From Terracoccus sp. 273MFTsu3.1 (GTDB taxonomy: Bacteria > Actinomycetota > Actinomycetes > Actinomycetales > Dermatophilaceae): a stretch of DNA of 64,000 nt. Shown one piece after another: positions 41,832 to 51,111 of this stretch. The stretch covers positions 1-64,000 of the forward strand of contig NZ_KB911822.1 in assembly GCF_000383675.1 (NCBI RefSeq), in the 5' to 3' direction. A program made the translations under genes and the position numbers. Within the stretch, counting starts at the first letter, position 1. The number at the start of each line of letters is the position of its first letter. Below the pieces are notes generated by a model that was given only the letters and a program-made list of their open reading frames with translations, made no database searches and was not told where the DNA came from.

Positions 41832-44800
41832 GTGCGGCTAGGGCAGGTCTCAATCCCCGAGGAGGTCCTAACGGCCCTCGACGATGAGCGGTTGGTCATC
41901 TTCACTGGCGCTGGCATCTCGCTGGATGCACCCTCGTCTCTTCCCACGTTCGTGGGGTTGGCGGAGCGCATCGTGGAACGTGTGCAATCCAACCTTGTCC
42001 CGAACTCCATTGAGTGGCGAGACCAGGTTGGACACACTGCTCGGCCAGTTGGATGAAGACCCCGAGATCGCGGTCCACGACCTCGCCCGGCTGCTGGTGA
42101 ACGCACCTGACTCTCGGCCGAACGCCAATCATCAAGCGTTGGTTCGCCTCGCCGCCCGCGGGGTTCCACGCATTGTCACCACCAACTACGACCTTCACCT
42201 GTCGACAGTCGCCGACTCGCTTGGTCTTCACCTCGAAACGCATCGTGCGCCCGCCCTGCCACTTGGCCACGACTTCCGCGGACTCGTCTACCTCCACGGC
42301 GCCGCAGATGGGCCTTCCGATCGTCTAGTGGTCACGGACCGCGATTTCGGCCACGCGTATCTGCGTCAAGCTTGGGCAACCCGGTTCCTCAGCGAACTGT
42401 TCAGCAACTACACCGTGCTCTTCGTGGGCTACAGTCACGGCGATCTTGTGATGCGCTACCTGGGCCTCGCTCTGGGTCGAGACACAGCGCGATACGTACT
42501 CACCCATCAGCCGCAGGATCCGATGTGGGCGCGATTGGGCATCAACCCCGTGGGTTACCCAGTCGAAGACGATGACCACAGCGCGCTAACCGAATGCCTG
42601 GCCGCATGGGCTGATCTCGCAGAGATGGGCCTTCTAGACCACCGGCAACGTATCCGCAGTCTCCTCGAGACCGCCGCGGAACTCTCGCCCCCGGAACAGT
42701 CCTATCTCGAGGCATCGATTCGCCGTCAGGACCGCGTTGACTTCTTCTGCTCCGGCGCCGAGCGCCTCAAATGGCTCTCATGGGCGGCGACCCAGCATGT
42801 CTTCCAAGCCTTGTTTAGTGCAGATCAGCCCCACGACGAAGTCCTCCGCAGGCTTGCCCGCTGGTTCGCAAACAACTATGCCGTGTCGACAACAGAGCAC
42901 AGCGATGCGGCCTGGAACACCCTCACTGGTGCCGGCGGAGAAGTCAGCCTCACACTGTGGCACGCGCTCGCCCAAGCGCTGAGCTCGGCCCAAGATGGCT
43001 CTCGACCAGCACACCACCGTCGATGGCTCCGGCTGCTCATGTGGCAGGACCGACCGGAATGTCAGGTCGACTTCCTCGAGTACGCACTGATGGATACCGA
43101 TCCCGACAACGACCCCGAGATCGCCCTTGAACTCTTTGAGCACCTCATCGAGCCCCGGTTGCTTCCGAAGCGCGGCTACGGGCTATTCGGTCCCACACTC
43201 GAAGCAGCCACTCGCGGCTCCGAGCACTGGCTGACCGAAGGCTGGAACAAGGTCATCAGCCAGATGCTTCCGGATCGCGCAACAGACATCCTGGCCCTGG
43301 CCGAGGCGTCCATTCGCAAGCACTACACCTTTGAGAACGTCATTGCGGGCAGAACCTTGGACCGCTTCGCATTTCGACGCTCAGCCATCCAGCCGCACGC
43401 TCAGGACCAGTATCGCGAACCGTTCGACGCCGTCATCGACGCGGCGCGCGACAGTATCGTGTCGATGGCATCTGATCGGCCCGAAGAAGCTGCCCGCGTG
43501 CTTCAACGGTGGTCCGCCAGCCGACAGGCGCTGTACAAACGTCTCGCCTTGCATGCCTACACCGTCTCCGACCTGCTCACGCCCGACCAAAAGCTGGGTC
43601 TAGTTGTCGCCGATGACTTACTCCTCGATCGTGAGGTAGCCCAAGAACTGTACGAACTTGTGGGCTCCGCGGCTCCCCAGGCGGGGCGAGAAGCCATCGA
43701 CTCTTTGGTTCTGGCGCTGCCTCTTGCAGGGCCAGATGACGTCACTCGGTACGCGTGCTTTCAGCTGCTCGCTTGGCTCCATAAGCATGGCGCTAGCTCC
43801 GACAGGCTCACCGCGGCAATTGCACAGATGCAAGAGGTCGACCCCACGCTCACGCCCGAGGAACACCCGGGCTTCCGCAGCTGGATGGAAGTCGGGTGGC
43901 ACGAGAGCGCCCCGCCCATGACCACTGAGGGCTTCCACGCCAAGGTCCTTGACGACCCCAAGGCCGCAACCGCGTACCTCCAGACCTTCGAGCCCTCCGC
44001 ATACCCGCGTCAGGACCTGCCAAGCCTGGACGACGCCTTGAGCATGCTCGCCGACACAATCCGCATGCATCCGCGCGACGGCCTCGCGCTTTGGCGCCAT
44101 GTTCAGGAGGCACCGGAACTGCGGGACACGATCATCAGGGCATGGACGTTCGTCGAGGACCCGGACGATCAAGTTCAGGTCATAAACCTGCTCCTTGACC
44201 TAGATCTACGTCTTCATTTGAACGCCATGACCCAGTTCTTCATGAACGCTAATCGGGACGCTCCCGAGCGTTGGGTCGGCACGCCGCACACGGAGGAGTT
44301 GCTCTGGACCACGTGGGAGGCAACAGCCGCCAACTCCGACGATGACCGGACCGGAGACTGGGTCAGCCGGGTGATTAACAGCCCAGCTGGCTGCCTCATT
44401 GACTTCTGGTTCCAGACCTTCTATCAGGCGTGGGCCAAGGAACGCGAAAACTGGACCGGTCTGCGAGAAGACCACAGAGCGTTCCTGGACATGATCCTCA
44501 GCGGTACTTCACCGCAACGCCTCCCAGCGCTTACCCAGATCGCGGGACGAATCCATCACCTTTACGACGTCGACCCACAGTGGTGCCGCAGCGCTTTGCT
44601 CCCACTCAGTAATTGGGACACCGATCCACGCACAGCGGCGGCTTTCTGGTGGGGCGTGCTTAGCTTCGGCCGATGGAACCTCGAGCTCCTAGACGATGGA
44701 CTCCTCGACGGCCTTCTGTCGACGATCGCCCGGCTCGATGAGTTCGGCAATGACCAGCGGCAACGGTGGGCGGGCATGCTCGCATCGGTTGCCCTCACCG

Positions 44801-45312
44801 CCGACCCCACTGCCGAACCTGTCTGGGTAAACCGGCTGACGGCGGCCGCCTCGAGCGAACAACGAACCGCATGGCTTCAGTCCATTAGTGAGCAATTCCG
44901 TGAGCTGCCCCTCGAGGCCAGGGGACAAGCATGGCGGATCTGGATCCGCGACTATTGGACCCAACGGAATCGGGCAGACCCTATGGTCCTGACTGCTGGC
45001 GAGGCTTCCGAACTCGCCGAATGCGTACCTTGGCTTCCCGCAGCTCAGCTGGAGGAAGCAGTAGCGCTAACCGTGAGGTCGCCTGCGAGGCTAAACGCGC
45101 ACGCGGACCTTCTCGCAGAACTCCCGGACGACTTCCTCAAGCAACCGCCGGAGGTGCTTTCGACTTTCTTGACCGCCCTTATGGAGCGCACTGTAGAGCC
45201 CTTCTACGGCGACTACTACCTGCGGCCCCTGCTCTTCAATCTAGTCAAGCGGGAGGGGAACTGGGACACGCTCCGCGAGGCAGCCTTGCGTTTGGGGATA
45301 TTGCTCGACTAG
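41832..45312 (+). pseudogene. Large SIR2-domain protein (defence-associated sirtuin-like), frameshifted
   Basis: The GTG at 41832 (GGAAGGAG site) opens a frame with the SIR2 NAD-binding motif RLVIFTGAGIS (G26-A27-G28). Near 42026 the frame must shift by one base (gac cag g|ttg gac) to continue DTLLGQLDEDPEIAVHDLA. IVTTNYDLHLS (N~118) and LVYLHGAADG (His ~154) then complete the NADase site. The joined protein is ~1,160 aa with a ~900-aa helical C-terminal region lacking a known domain. This is the architecture of DSR-type antiphage sirtuins that deplete NAD on phage sensing. No TIR (Thoeris) or HerA partner is seen. The lesion looks like one extra G and may be a sequencing error. Confidence 0.72.
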
Positions 45313-45652
45313 AGCGTGGCGCGACCCACGTGCGCACCCCGCGGGCGGGCGTCATCGCGTCAAAGTGGGCGGAATCGGCGTCCAGTTGTGAGGCAATCAC
45401 TTGGCCGCCCGCGGCCTTTCTGCTCAGAGCCGGTCCCCTGGGTTGCGCATTGCGTCCGGGCGGTCAAGCGAAGGCGTTGACGCAGGCGGCCAATGGGCCG
45501 GGGCGCCTACTCGGACCATGTCTGCGCCGTCTCCACAACTGCATGAGGCCGTCGACTAGGGCGTGCGGATGGCCAAGGATACTGCTGGGCGACATTCACT
45601 TCTGCCCTCGGCTGGACCAGGGCGGGTCTGCGGGACGTAACGTGTCGAGGTG
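45313..45652. other. Right-hand island junction, non-coding
   Basis: This 340-bp gap lies between the SIR2 gene and the ASCH gene. No exact cassette motif is present. Two degenerate candidates are a reverse-oriented CGCGTCAAAG at 45356 (the same ten bases as the complement of part of the 40478 copy) and AAGGCGTTGACGC at 45471-45483. No tRNA or clear direct repeat with the left edge was seen. Confidence 0.45.
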
Positions 45653-45934
45653 ATGTTCAGTCGCGAACTGCGAGACGCGGTGGCCCGCGGGGAGATCACC
45701 GTGACGATCCGCCGGTGGGACCGTCCGCAGGTCAAGGTCGGGGGGCGATACCGGACCGCGGGGGTCGTCGTAGAGGTCGACTCCATGGAGGTCGTGCCCT
45801 TCTCTGCCGTGACGGACGAGGACGTGCGCGCATCGGGCGAGACCGACCTCGAGGCGCTGCGTGACCGAGCCGCGCACTCCGGGCCGATCCGCGACGGCAC
45901 CTTGGTCTACCGGATCGAGTTCCACGTCGTCTGA
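45653..45934 (+). CDS. ASCH domain protein
   Basis: This 93-aa small beta-barrel protein of the ASCH/PUA-like fold has FSRELRDAVARGEITVTIRRW followed by GGRYRTAGVVVEVDSMEVVPF. ASCH proteins bind RNA or modified nucleotides. A GTG 3 nt upstream is an alternative start. GC content and codon use return to core values from this gene onward. Confidence 0.75.
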   Translation: MFSRELRDAVARGEITVTIRRWDRPQVKVGGRYRTAGVVVEVDSMEVVPFSAVTDEDVRASGETDLEALRDRAAHSGPIRDGTLVYRIEFHVV

Positions 45935-46108
45935 CCGCGACGGGTCGCCACCGCTCCCTGACAGCGGAGATGCCCCTGCGGCGGTCAGACACTCCTTCTC
46001 GCGATCCGCCACGTTCTGGTCAGTGTGTTCCCGTGCGCACAGACATGGCGCAGTGGCCGGCCCACAGTGGGGGATCCGGAGTTCTCGTAGGACTGGAGGT
46101 GGACTTCG

Positions 46109-46438
46109 ATGACCACCACGAATCGAAGCCAAAACGTCTGTGGCACAGAGTCCTTCACCACCGGCACCATGCCCGCAGCAGTGAGGCGGCGTGGTCCGGC
46201 GCGCATCCGACGCCGCGCGTCGATCGCACTCTTCGTCGCCGTGGCAGCTCTGGCAGTGCCACACCCGGCGGCCGCGCTCGTGCCCATCCCACCCGCGCCG
46301 GTGAGGTTCCCGATCGCGGACGTCGGGCACGCCATCCTGACGCTCGCCGAGCAGTACACGCAGGTGCCGGTCACCGACAAGGGCCCACTCCACAACGAGA
46401 TGGTGCTGCTCATCAACATGGGCCACGCGGCGATCTGA
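46109..46438 (+). CDS. Small exported or membrane-anchored hypothetical protein
   Basis: This 109-aa protein has a basic N-terminus (RRRGPARIRRRAS) and one hydrophobic segment (IALFVAVAALAVPHPAAA, ~39-56) ending in a possible signal-peptidase site. A ~50-aa tail (FPIADVGHAILTLAEQYTQV) follows. A GGAGGTGG site precedes ATG 46109. I recognise no family. Confidence 0.55.
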   Translation: MTTTNRSQNVCGTESFTTGTMPAAVRRRGPARIRRRASIALFVAVAALAVPHPAAALVPIPPAPVRFPIADVGHAILTLAEQYTQVPVTDKGPLHNEMVLLINMGHAAI

Positions 46439-46487
46439 GCAACCCCGCCTCAGCAGACAAGTGCATCCCGCCGGGTAGGTTCCGGAT

Positions 46488-47240
46488 GTGAGCGAGAGCG
46501 ACACCGCACCCCACCCGGCTGCCGTGCATGGACGCGCGGCCCACGTCCGCGGGCTCGTCCTTGCTGCCGGCGCCGGCAGGCGCATGGGAGGCCCAAAGGC
46601 TCTCGTTCGCCGCCACCCCAATGAGCCGACGCTCGTCGAGCGCGCTGTCTCACTGCTGCACGCCGGGGGATGCTCCGGCATCACTGTCGTCGTCGGTGCC
46701 GCCGCCGAAGAAGTCACCGCCATCGTCACAGCCCTCGGCCGCGACGTCGACGTCGTCACCTGCCCAGACTGGGACGAGGGCATGGGCGCCTCCCTCCGCG
46801 CCGGGCTCACGGCGCTGACCCGCTCCACCCACGAGGGCGAGGGCTGCGTCGACGCCGTGCTCGTCACCCTCGTCGACCTGCCGGACCTGACGCCCGAGGT
46901 CGTCGCCCGCGTGCTCGACGCCCCCGGCCACGTCGACAACGCGCACTCGCCGCACCCCACCCCCGACGAGCACGCCGTCGAGCTCCCGGACGCCACCGAC
47001 ACCCCAGCCCCCACCAATCAGGAGCTCCGAGCAACGCTCCGCCGGGCGGCATACGACGGCGTCCCCGGTCACCCGGCGCTCATCGGGCGCGACCACTGGG
47101 AGCCGGTCATCGCCTCGGCGACCGGCGACCACGGCGCCCGCCACTACTTCCGCACCACCCCGCACGAGCTCGTCGAGTGCGGCGACCTCGCGACGGGCCG
47201 CGACGTCGACACCCCCGAAGAGCTCGACACGTCCCGCTAG
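46488..47240 (+). CDS. MobA/MocA-like molybdenum-cofactor nucleotidyltransferase
   Basis: This 250-aa NTP-transferase starts GTG. The signature LVLAAGAGRRMGGPKALV (~22-39) is the nucleotide-binding loop. VLVTLVDLPDLTPEVV carries the metal-binding Asp, and GHPALIGRDHWEPV follows as in CTP:molybdopterin cytidylyltransferases. A ~30-residue insertion rich in His/Pro/Asp interrupts the middle. It heads the coxDEF-type block, so it likely makes the cytidine form of Moco used by the CoxL-type enzyme at 56805. Confidence 0.85.
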   Translation: MSESDTAPHPAAVHGRAAHVRGLVLAAGAGRRMGGPKALVRRHPNEPTLVERAVSLLHAGGCSGITVVVGAAAEEVTAIVTALGRDVDVVTCPDWDEGMGASLRAGLTALTRSTHEGEGCVDAVLVTLVDLPDLTPEVVARVLDAPGHVDNAHSPHPTPDEHAVELPDATDTPAPTNQELRATLRRAAYDGVPGHPALIGRDHWEPVIASATGDHGARHYFRTTPHELVECGDLATGRDVDTPEELDTSR

Positions 47241-47270
47241 ACGGGCGCTCCGCTTCCGCAACCCCTGTTC

Positions 47271-48176
47271 ATGAGTGATGCTCAGGGGATGGATCACCTG
47301 TTCACCAGTGCCGACGACGTCACGACCGCCCTTGGCGGCACGGGCTACCTCGCCGACGACGCGCTCGCGACGATCACCTTCCTCGCGACCCGGCTGAACC
47401 GGCCGATCCTGCTCGAGGGTGAGCCCGGCACCGGCAAGACCGCCCTCGCCGAGGGCCTCGCCCAGGCGCTCGACCTCAAGCTCATCCGCCTCCAGTGCTA
47501 CGAGGGCATCGACGCGACGCAGGCCCTCTACGACTGGGACTTCCCGCGCCAGATCCTCCACCTACGCACCGTCGAGGCCCTCAGCCACGAGGAGCACCAC
47601 GACGCCAAGGCGCTCGAGGCCGAGCTCTTCGACGAGCGCTTCCTCCTCGCCCGCCCCGTGCTCCAGGCCCTGCGGGAGGCCCCGTGCGTGCTGCTCATCG
47701 ACGAGATCGACCGCGCCGACGACGAGTTCGAGGCCTTCCTCCTCGAGGTCCTGAGCACCTGGCAGGTGACGATCCCCGAGCTCGGCACCATCGCTGCCAA
47801 GACGCCGCCGATCGTCGTCCTCACCTCCAACCGCACCCGCGAGCTGCACGACGCGCTCAAGCGCCGCTGCCTCTACCACTGGATCGACCACCCCGGCCTC
47901 GCCCGCGAGCTCGAGATCGTCCGCACCCGCCTGCCCGAGGTGAGCGCCGCACTCGCCGAGCAGGTCGTCACCCTCGTCCAGCGCCTCCGCACGAACGGCG
48001 AGCTCATCAAGCCCCCGGGCGTCGCCGAGACGCTCGACTGGGCCCGCGCCCTCGAGACCGTCGGCGCCACCCGCCTCGACGCCGAGGTCGCCGCCGCCAC
48101 CCTCGGCGCCGCCCTGAAGTATCGCGAGGACTCCGAGAGGATCCGCGCCTCGCTCGACAAGCTGCTCACCGCATGA
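47271..48176 (+). CDS. coxD: MoxR-type AAA+ ATPase (CoxD-like)
   Basis: This 301-aa protein has Walker A LLEGEPGTGKTALAEGLA (~50-67), the MoxR segment RLQCYEGIDATQALYDWDF, Walker B CVLLIDEIDRADDEFEAFLLE, and sensor 1 IVVLTSNRTRELHDALKRRC. CoxD in Oligotropha is needed to mature the CO dehydrogenase Mo-Cu site. It is coupled to the VWA gene by an ATGA overlap. An internal ATG at 47289 is an alternative start. Confidence 0.9.
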   Translation: MSDAQGMDHLFTSADDVTTALGGTGYLADDALATITFLATRLNRPILLEGEPGTGKTALAEGLAQALDLKLIRLQCYEGIDATQALYDWDFPRQILHLRTVEALSHEEHHDAKALEAELFDERFLLARPVLQALREAPCVLLIDEIDRADDEFEAFLLEVLSTWQVTIPELGTIAAKTPPIVVLTSNRTRELHDALKRRCLYHWIDHPGLARELEIVRTRLPEVSAALAEQVVTLVQRLRTNGELIKPPGVAETLDWARALETVGATRLDAEVAAATLGAALKYREDSERIRASLDKLLTA

Positions 48177-49330
48177 CCCGAGACCTCACGCCCGCCGCGC
48201 GCCCCGCCCCAGCCGCAGCCACCCAGCCCCCGACCGAGCCCGCCGTCGACGAGCTGCTCCTCGGTTTCGCCCGCGCCCTGCGCGCCGCCGGCGTCAACGT
48301 CACCGCCGACCGCGAGCGCACCTTCCTCGTTGCCGCGGCCACGGTCGGCATGGGCGAGCGCACCGGGGTCTACTGGGCCGGCCGCTCGACCCTCACGTCC
48401 ACGCCCGCGGACTTCCCGGCATACCACGAGATCTTCGAGCGCTGGTTCGGCGGTGAGTCCATCCCGCAGGGACGCCGCGTCGACATCCAGCGCCCGCCGG
48501 TGAGCCAGGCACCCCTCGGCGACGGCGAGGGGGAGGCCGGCGACGGCGACGCCGACACGATCCAGGCCAAGGCGAGCGCCCAGGAGGTGCTGCGCCACCG
48601 CGACGTCGCGAGCCTCAGCGCCGCCGACCGCGCCGCCGCCGCGCGCCTCTTCGCCGGCCTCGACCCGCGCTCGCCGCTGCGCCGCGCCCGCCGCCACGTC
48701 CGCGCGAGCAGCGGCACCGTCGACGGCCCCGCCACGCTCCGCGAGCAGCTGCGCCGGATGGGCGAGCCCGGCCGCATCCACCACCGCCGCCGCGGCACCC
48801 GCCCACGCCGCATCGTCCTGCTCATCGATGTCTCCGGCTCCATGAGCCCGTATGCCGACAGCCTCCTCCGCCTCGCCCACGTCTTCGTGCGCACGGTGCC
48901 CCACGTCGAGGTCTTCACCATGGGCACCCGCCTGACCCACGTGACCCGCGCCCTCACCGAGCGTGACCCCGACCGGGCGCTCGCTGCCGCCGGACGCGTC
49001 GTCCCCGACTGGTCGGGCGGCACCCGCCTCGGCGAGGCCATCGGCGCCTTCCTCGACCGCTGGGGCCGTCGGGGTATGGCCCGGGGCTCCGTCGTCGTTG
49101 TCTTCTCCGACGGCTGGGAACGCGAGGGTCCGGAGGTGCTCGGTGAGCAGATGCGCCGGCTCAATGCCCTCTCGCACCGGGTCGTGTGGGCCAACCCGCA
49201 CCGCGGGAAGGTCGGCTACGAGCCGGTGCAGCAGGGGATCGTCGCGGCCCTGCCGCACATCGACGACTTCGTCGCAGGGCACTCGCTCGCGGCGTTCGAG
49301 GAGCTGATCGAGGTGGTGGCCCGTGCGTGA
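48173..49330 (+). CDS. coxE: VWA domain protein (CoxE-like)
   Basis: This 385-aa protein has an N-terminal helical region and a C-terminal von Willebrand A domain with an intact MIDAS motif (IVLLIDVSGSMSPYADSLL, then T in WSGGTRLGEAI, then VVVFSDGWEREGP). CoxE works with the CoxD chaperone ATPase. It overlaps the upstream stop (ATGA) and its own stop overlaps the GTG of the XdhC gene. Confidence 0.9.
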   Translation: MTRDLTPAARPAPAAATQPPTEPAVDELLLGFARALRAAGVNVTADRERTFLVAAATVGMGERTGVYWAGRSTLTSTPADFPAYHEIFERWFGGESIPQGRRVDIQRPPVSQAPLGDGEGEAGDGDADTIQAKASAQEVLRHRDVASLSAADRAAAARLFAGLDPRSPLRRARRHVRASSGTVDGPATLREQLRRMGEPGRIHHRRRGTRPRRIVLLIDVSGSMSPYADSLLRLAHVFVRTVPHVEVFTMGTRLTHVTRALTERDPDRALAAAGRVVPDWSGGTRLGEAIGAFLDRWGRRGMARGSVVVVFSDGWEREGPEVLGEQMRRLNALSHRVVWANPHRGKVGYEPVQQGIVAALPHIDDFVAGHSLAAFEELIEVVARA

Positions 49331-50504
49331 GGTGATGGACGAGCTGATGCAGTGGTGGTCCGCCGGCGAGACCGTCGGCGTCGGCACCGTTGTCGGCACA
49401 TGGCGCTCGGCGCCGCGCCAGGCCGGAGCCTCGATGCTCGTCGGTCCCGGCGGCGAGGCCGTCGGCTCCGTCTCCGGTGGCTGTGTCGAGGGCGCCGTCT
49501 ACGAGCTGAGCCAGGAGGTCGTCGAGACCGGCAAGCCGGTGCTCCAGCGCTACGGCGTCAGCGACGACGACGCGTATGCCGTGGGGCTGACCTGTGGGGG
49601 CATCCTCGACGTCTTCGTCGAGAAGGTGAACCGCGAGACCTTCCCCGAGCTCGGCGACGTCGCCGCCGACATCGCCGCTGGACGGCCCGTCGCCGTCGTC
49701 ACCGTCATCGAGCACCCCGAGCCCACGTGGGTCGGGCGCCGCGTCGTCGTGCACCCCGAGGCCGACGGGGTGGACGACGGCGACGCGGACACCTCCGTGC
49801 TCGGCTCGCTCGGCAGCGGCCGCGCGGACGATGCCGTACGCGACGACGCCCGAGGCCTTCTCGCACAGGGCCGCTCGGCGATCCTCACCTACGGCCCCGA
49901 CGGGGAGCGTCGGGGTGAAGGGATGCGGGTCTTCGTGGCCGCGCACGCGCCGAAGCCGCGGATGCTCGTCTTCGGAGCCATCGACTTCGCCGCCGCCGTC
50001 GCGCGGGTCGGCAGCTTCCTCGGCTACTACGTCACCGTGTGCGATGCCCGGCCCGTCTTCGCGACGAAGACGCGCTTCCCCGGCGCCGACGAGGTCGTCG
50101 TCAAGTGGCCGCACGACTACCTCCAGAACGAGGTCGACGAGGGCCGCATCGACAGCCGCACCGTCATCGCCGTGCTCACCCACGACCCGAAGTTCGACGT
50201 GCCGCTCCTCGAGGTCGCGCTGCGCCTGCCCGAGGTCGCCTACATCGGCGCCATGGGCTCGCGGCGCACCCACGAGGACCGGCTCGAGCGGCTCCGCGAG
50301 GCCGGCCTCACCGACGACGAGCTGGCCCGGATGAGCTCACCGATCGGTCTCGACCTCGGCGCTCGCACGCCCGAGGAGACCGCCGTCTCGATCGCCGCCG
50401 AGATCATCGCCCTGCGCTGGGGCGGCGCCGGCGAGCGGCTCGCCGCGACCGAGGGTCCGATCCACCACCACCATCCCGCGCACGACAACCCGCTCGGTCA
50501 CTGA
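49323..50504 (+). CDS. XdhC/CoxF family maturation protein
   Basis: This 393-aa protein has an N-terminal XdhC_CoxI segment (GTVVGTWRSAPRQAGASMLV, GSVSGGCVEGAVYE, LTCGGILDVFVE) and a C-terminal Rossmann-like half (RMLVFGAIDFAAAVARVGSF, ending in the PIGLDLGARTPEETAVSIAAE signature). XdhC proteins bind Moco and aid insertion or sulfuration in xanthine-dehydrogenase-family enzymes. It overlaps the VWA gene by 8 bp and ends in a His-rich tail (IHHHHPAH). It is the last gene of the maturation block. Confidence 0.9.
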   Translation: MREVMDELMQWWSAGETVGVGTVVGTWRSAPRQAGASMLVGPGGEAVGSVSGGCVEGAVYELSQEVVETGKPVLQRYGVSDDDAYAVGLTCGGILDVFVEKVNRETFPELGDVAADIAAGRPVAVVTVIEHPEPTWVGRRVVVHPEADGVDDGDADTSVLGSLGSGRADDAVRDDARGLLAQGRSAILTYGPDGERRGEGMRVFVAAHAPKPRMLVFGAIDFAAAVARVGSFLGYYVTVCDARPVFATKTRFPGADEVVVKWPHDYLQNEVDEGRIDSRTVIAVLTHDPKFDVPLLEVALRLPEVAYIGAMGSRRTHEDRLERLREAGLTDDELARMSSPIGLDLGARTPEETAVSIAAEIIALRWGGAGERLAATEGPIHHHHPAHDNPLGH

Positions 50505-50547
50505 GCACTCCGCCGGAGCCGGCGCCGCCGGCGCCGCCGTCGGTCGG

Positions 50548-50985
50548 CTACTCCTCCGACGTGACCCGGTCACGGGCGCAGGAGACGACGGCCGTGAGGT
50601 CGAGCCCGTAGGTGGGCCCTCCGCTCCCGGCATACTGCTGAAGCCTGCCGACGCCGCGCTCGAGCAGCCGGTGAGCCCCGACCGCGTTGCCCCGGGCGGC
50701 GTGCGTCAGGGCGACGCAGAGCTGGGCGAGGCCCTGCCAGAGGTCACGCTCGTCATCGGGCCCGGCCTTCCAGCGGGCCTCGAGGACCTCGTGCGCCGAG
50801 AAGGGTCGCCCCTCCTCGACGAGGGCCTTGGCCGAAGCCAGGGTCTCGAGCGGAGGGAGCGGCTCCTCGGAGACCGGCTCGACCCCTTCGGCGCCATACG
50901 GCAGCGGCCGGCCGAGGGCATCGCGGGGCCGCTCCTGGCGGGGTCGCCCGGCCGCGTCGCGGTCGCGGTTGCTCGCGCCGGTCAC
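50548..50985 (-). CDS. DUF309 family protein
   Basis: This 145-aa protein has a variable charged N-terminus (~1-50) followed by the all-helical DUF309 core: ALVEEGRPFSAHEVLEARWK, ERDLWQGLAQLCVALTHAARGN and GAHRLLERGVGRLQQY. The HEVLE and QG motifs are the family hallmark. Function is unknown. It converges with the XdhC gene. Confidence 0.85.
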   Translation of the reverse strand: MTGASNRDRDAAGRPRQERPRDALGRPLPYGAEGVEPVSEEPLPPLETLASAKALVEEGRPFSAHEVLEARWKAGPDDERDLWQGLAQLCVALTHAARGNAVGAHRLLERGVGRLQQYAGSGGPTYGLDLTAVVSCARDRVTSEE

Positions 50986-51111
50986 CGCAGGGTCCGCAGG
51001 GCGTGACGTCGGGTGGGCAGCCTCATGCGGTCCACCGTAGGCCCTTGCCCAGCAGTCCAGTCCTGCCAGGCGACTCGGGCCGCGGACGTCGCGGCCCGCG
51101 GGGTCGAGGGC

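Larger units (their letters stand above)
25104..45490. mobile_element. Accessory island: defence-gene cassette array punctuated by a 17-nt motif
   Basis: Between a core operon and a core ASCH gene lie ~13 singly arranged genes of lower GC and mixed orientation. Most have nuclease, helicase, NADase-like or membrane-effector features. Nearly every gap between them contains one plus-strand copy of TCGCGGCGGNNNGACGC or a variant (listed as separate repeat features). The core heptamer GTATGCC/GGCATAC is absent throughout. No integrase, transposase or tRNA is seen inside or at the edges. Boundaries are approximate: the left is set by the first motif at 25132, the right by the last foreign-looking gene ending at 45312. 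The cassette interpretation is inference. Confidence 0.6.

Noticed and set aside
41832-45312. Thoeris or SIR2-HerA system
   Set aside because: No TIR-domain (ThsB) or HerA-type gene lies next to the SIR2 gene.
45356-45483. Right-end cassette motif
   Set aside because: CGCGTCAAAG (reverse) and AAGGCGTTGACGC are only partial matches with wrong spacing, so the right boundary site remains unproven.
25104-45490. Classical integron with attC sites
   Set aside because: I looked for GTTRRRY/RYYYAAC pairs with long imperfect inverted arms around the motifs. GTTAGGC near 40555 and GTTGAGT near 31542 exist but are not repeated at a fixed place, and no integron integrase is in the window.
25104-45652. 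tRNA or attL/attR direct repeats at the island edges
   Set aside because: I found no tRNA-like cloverleaf and no direct repeat shared by the two edges, so a standard integrase/tRNA genomic island is not supported.
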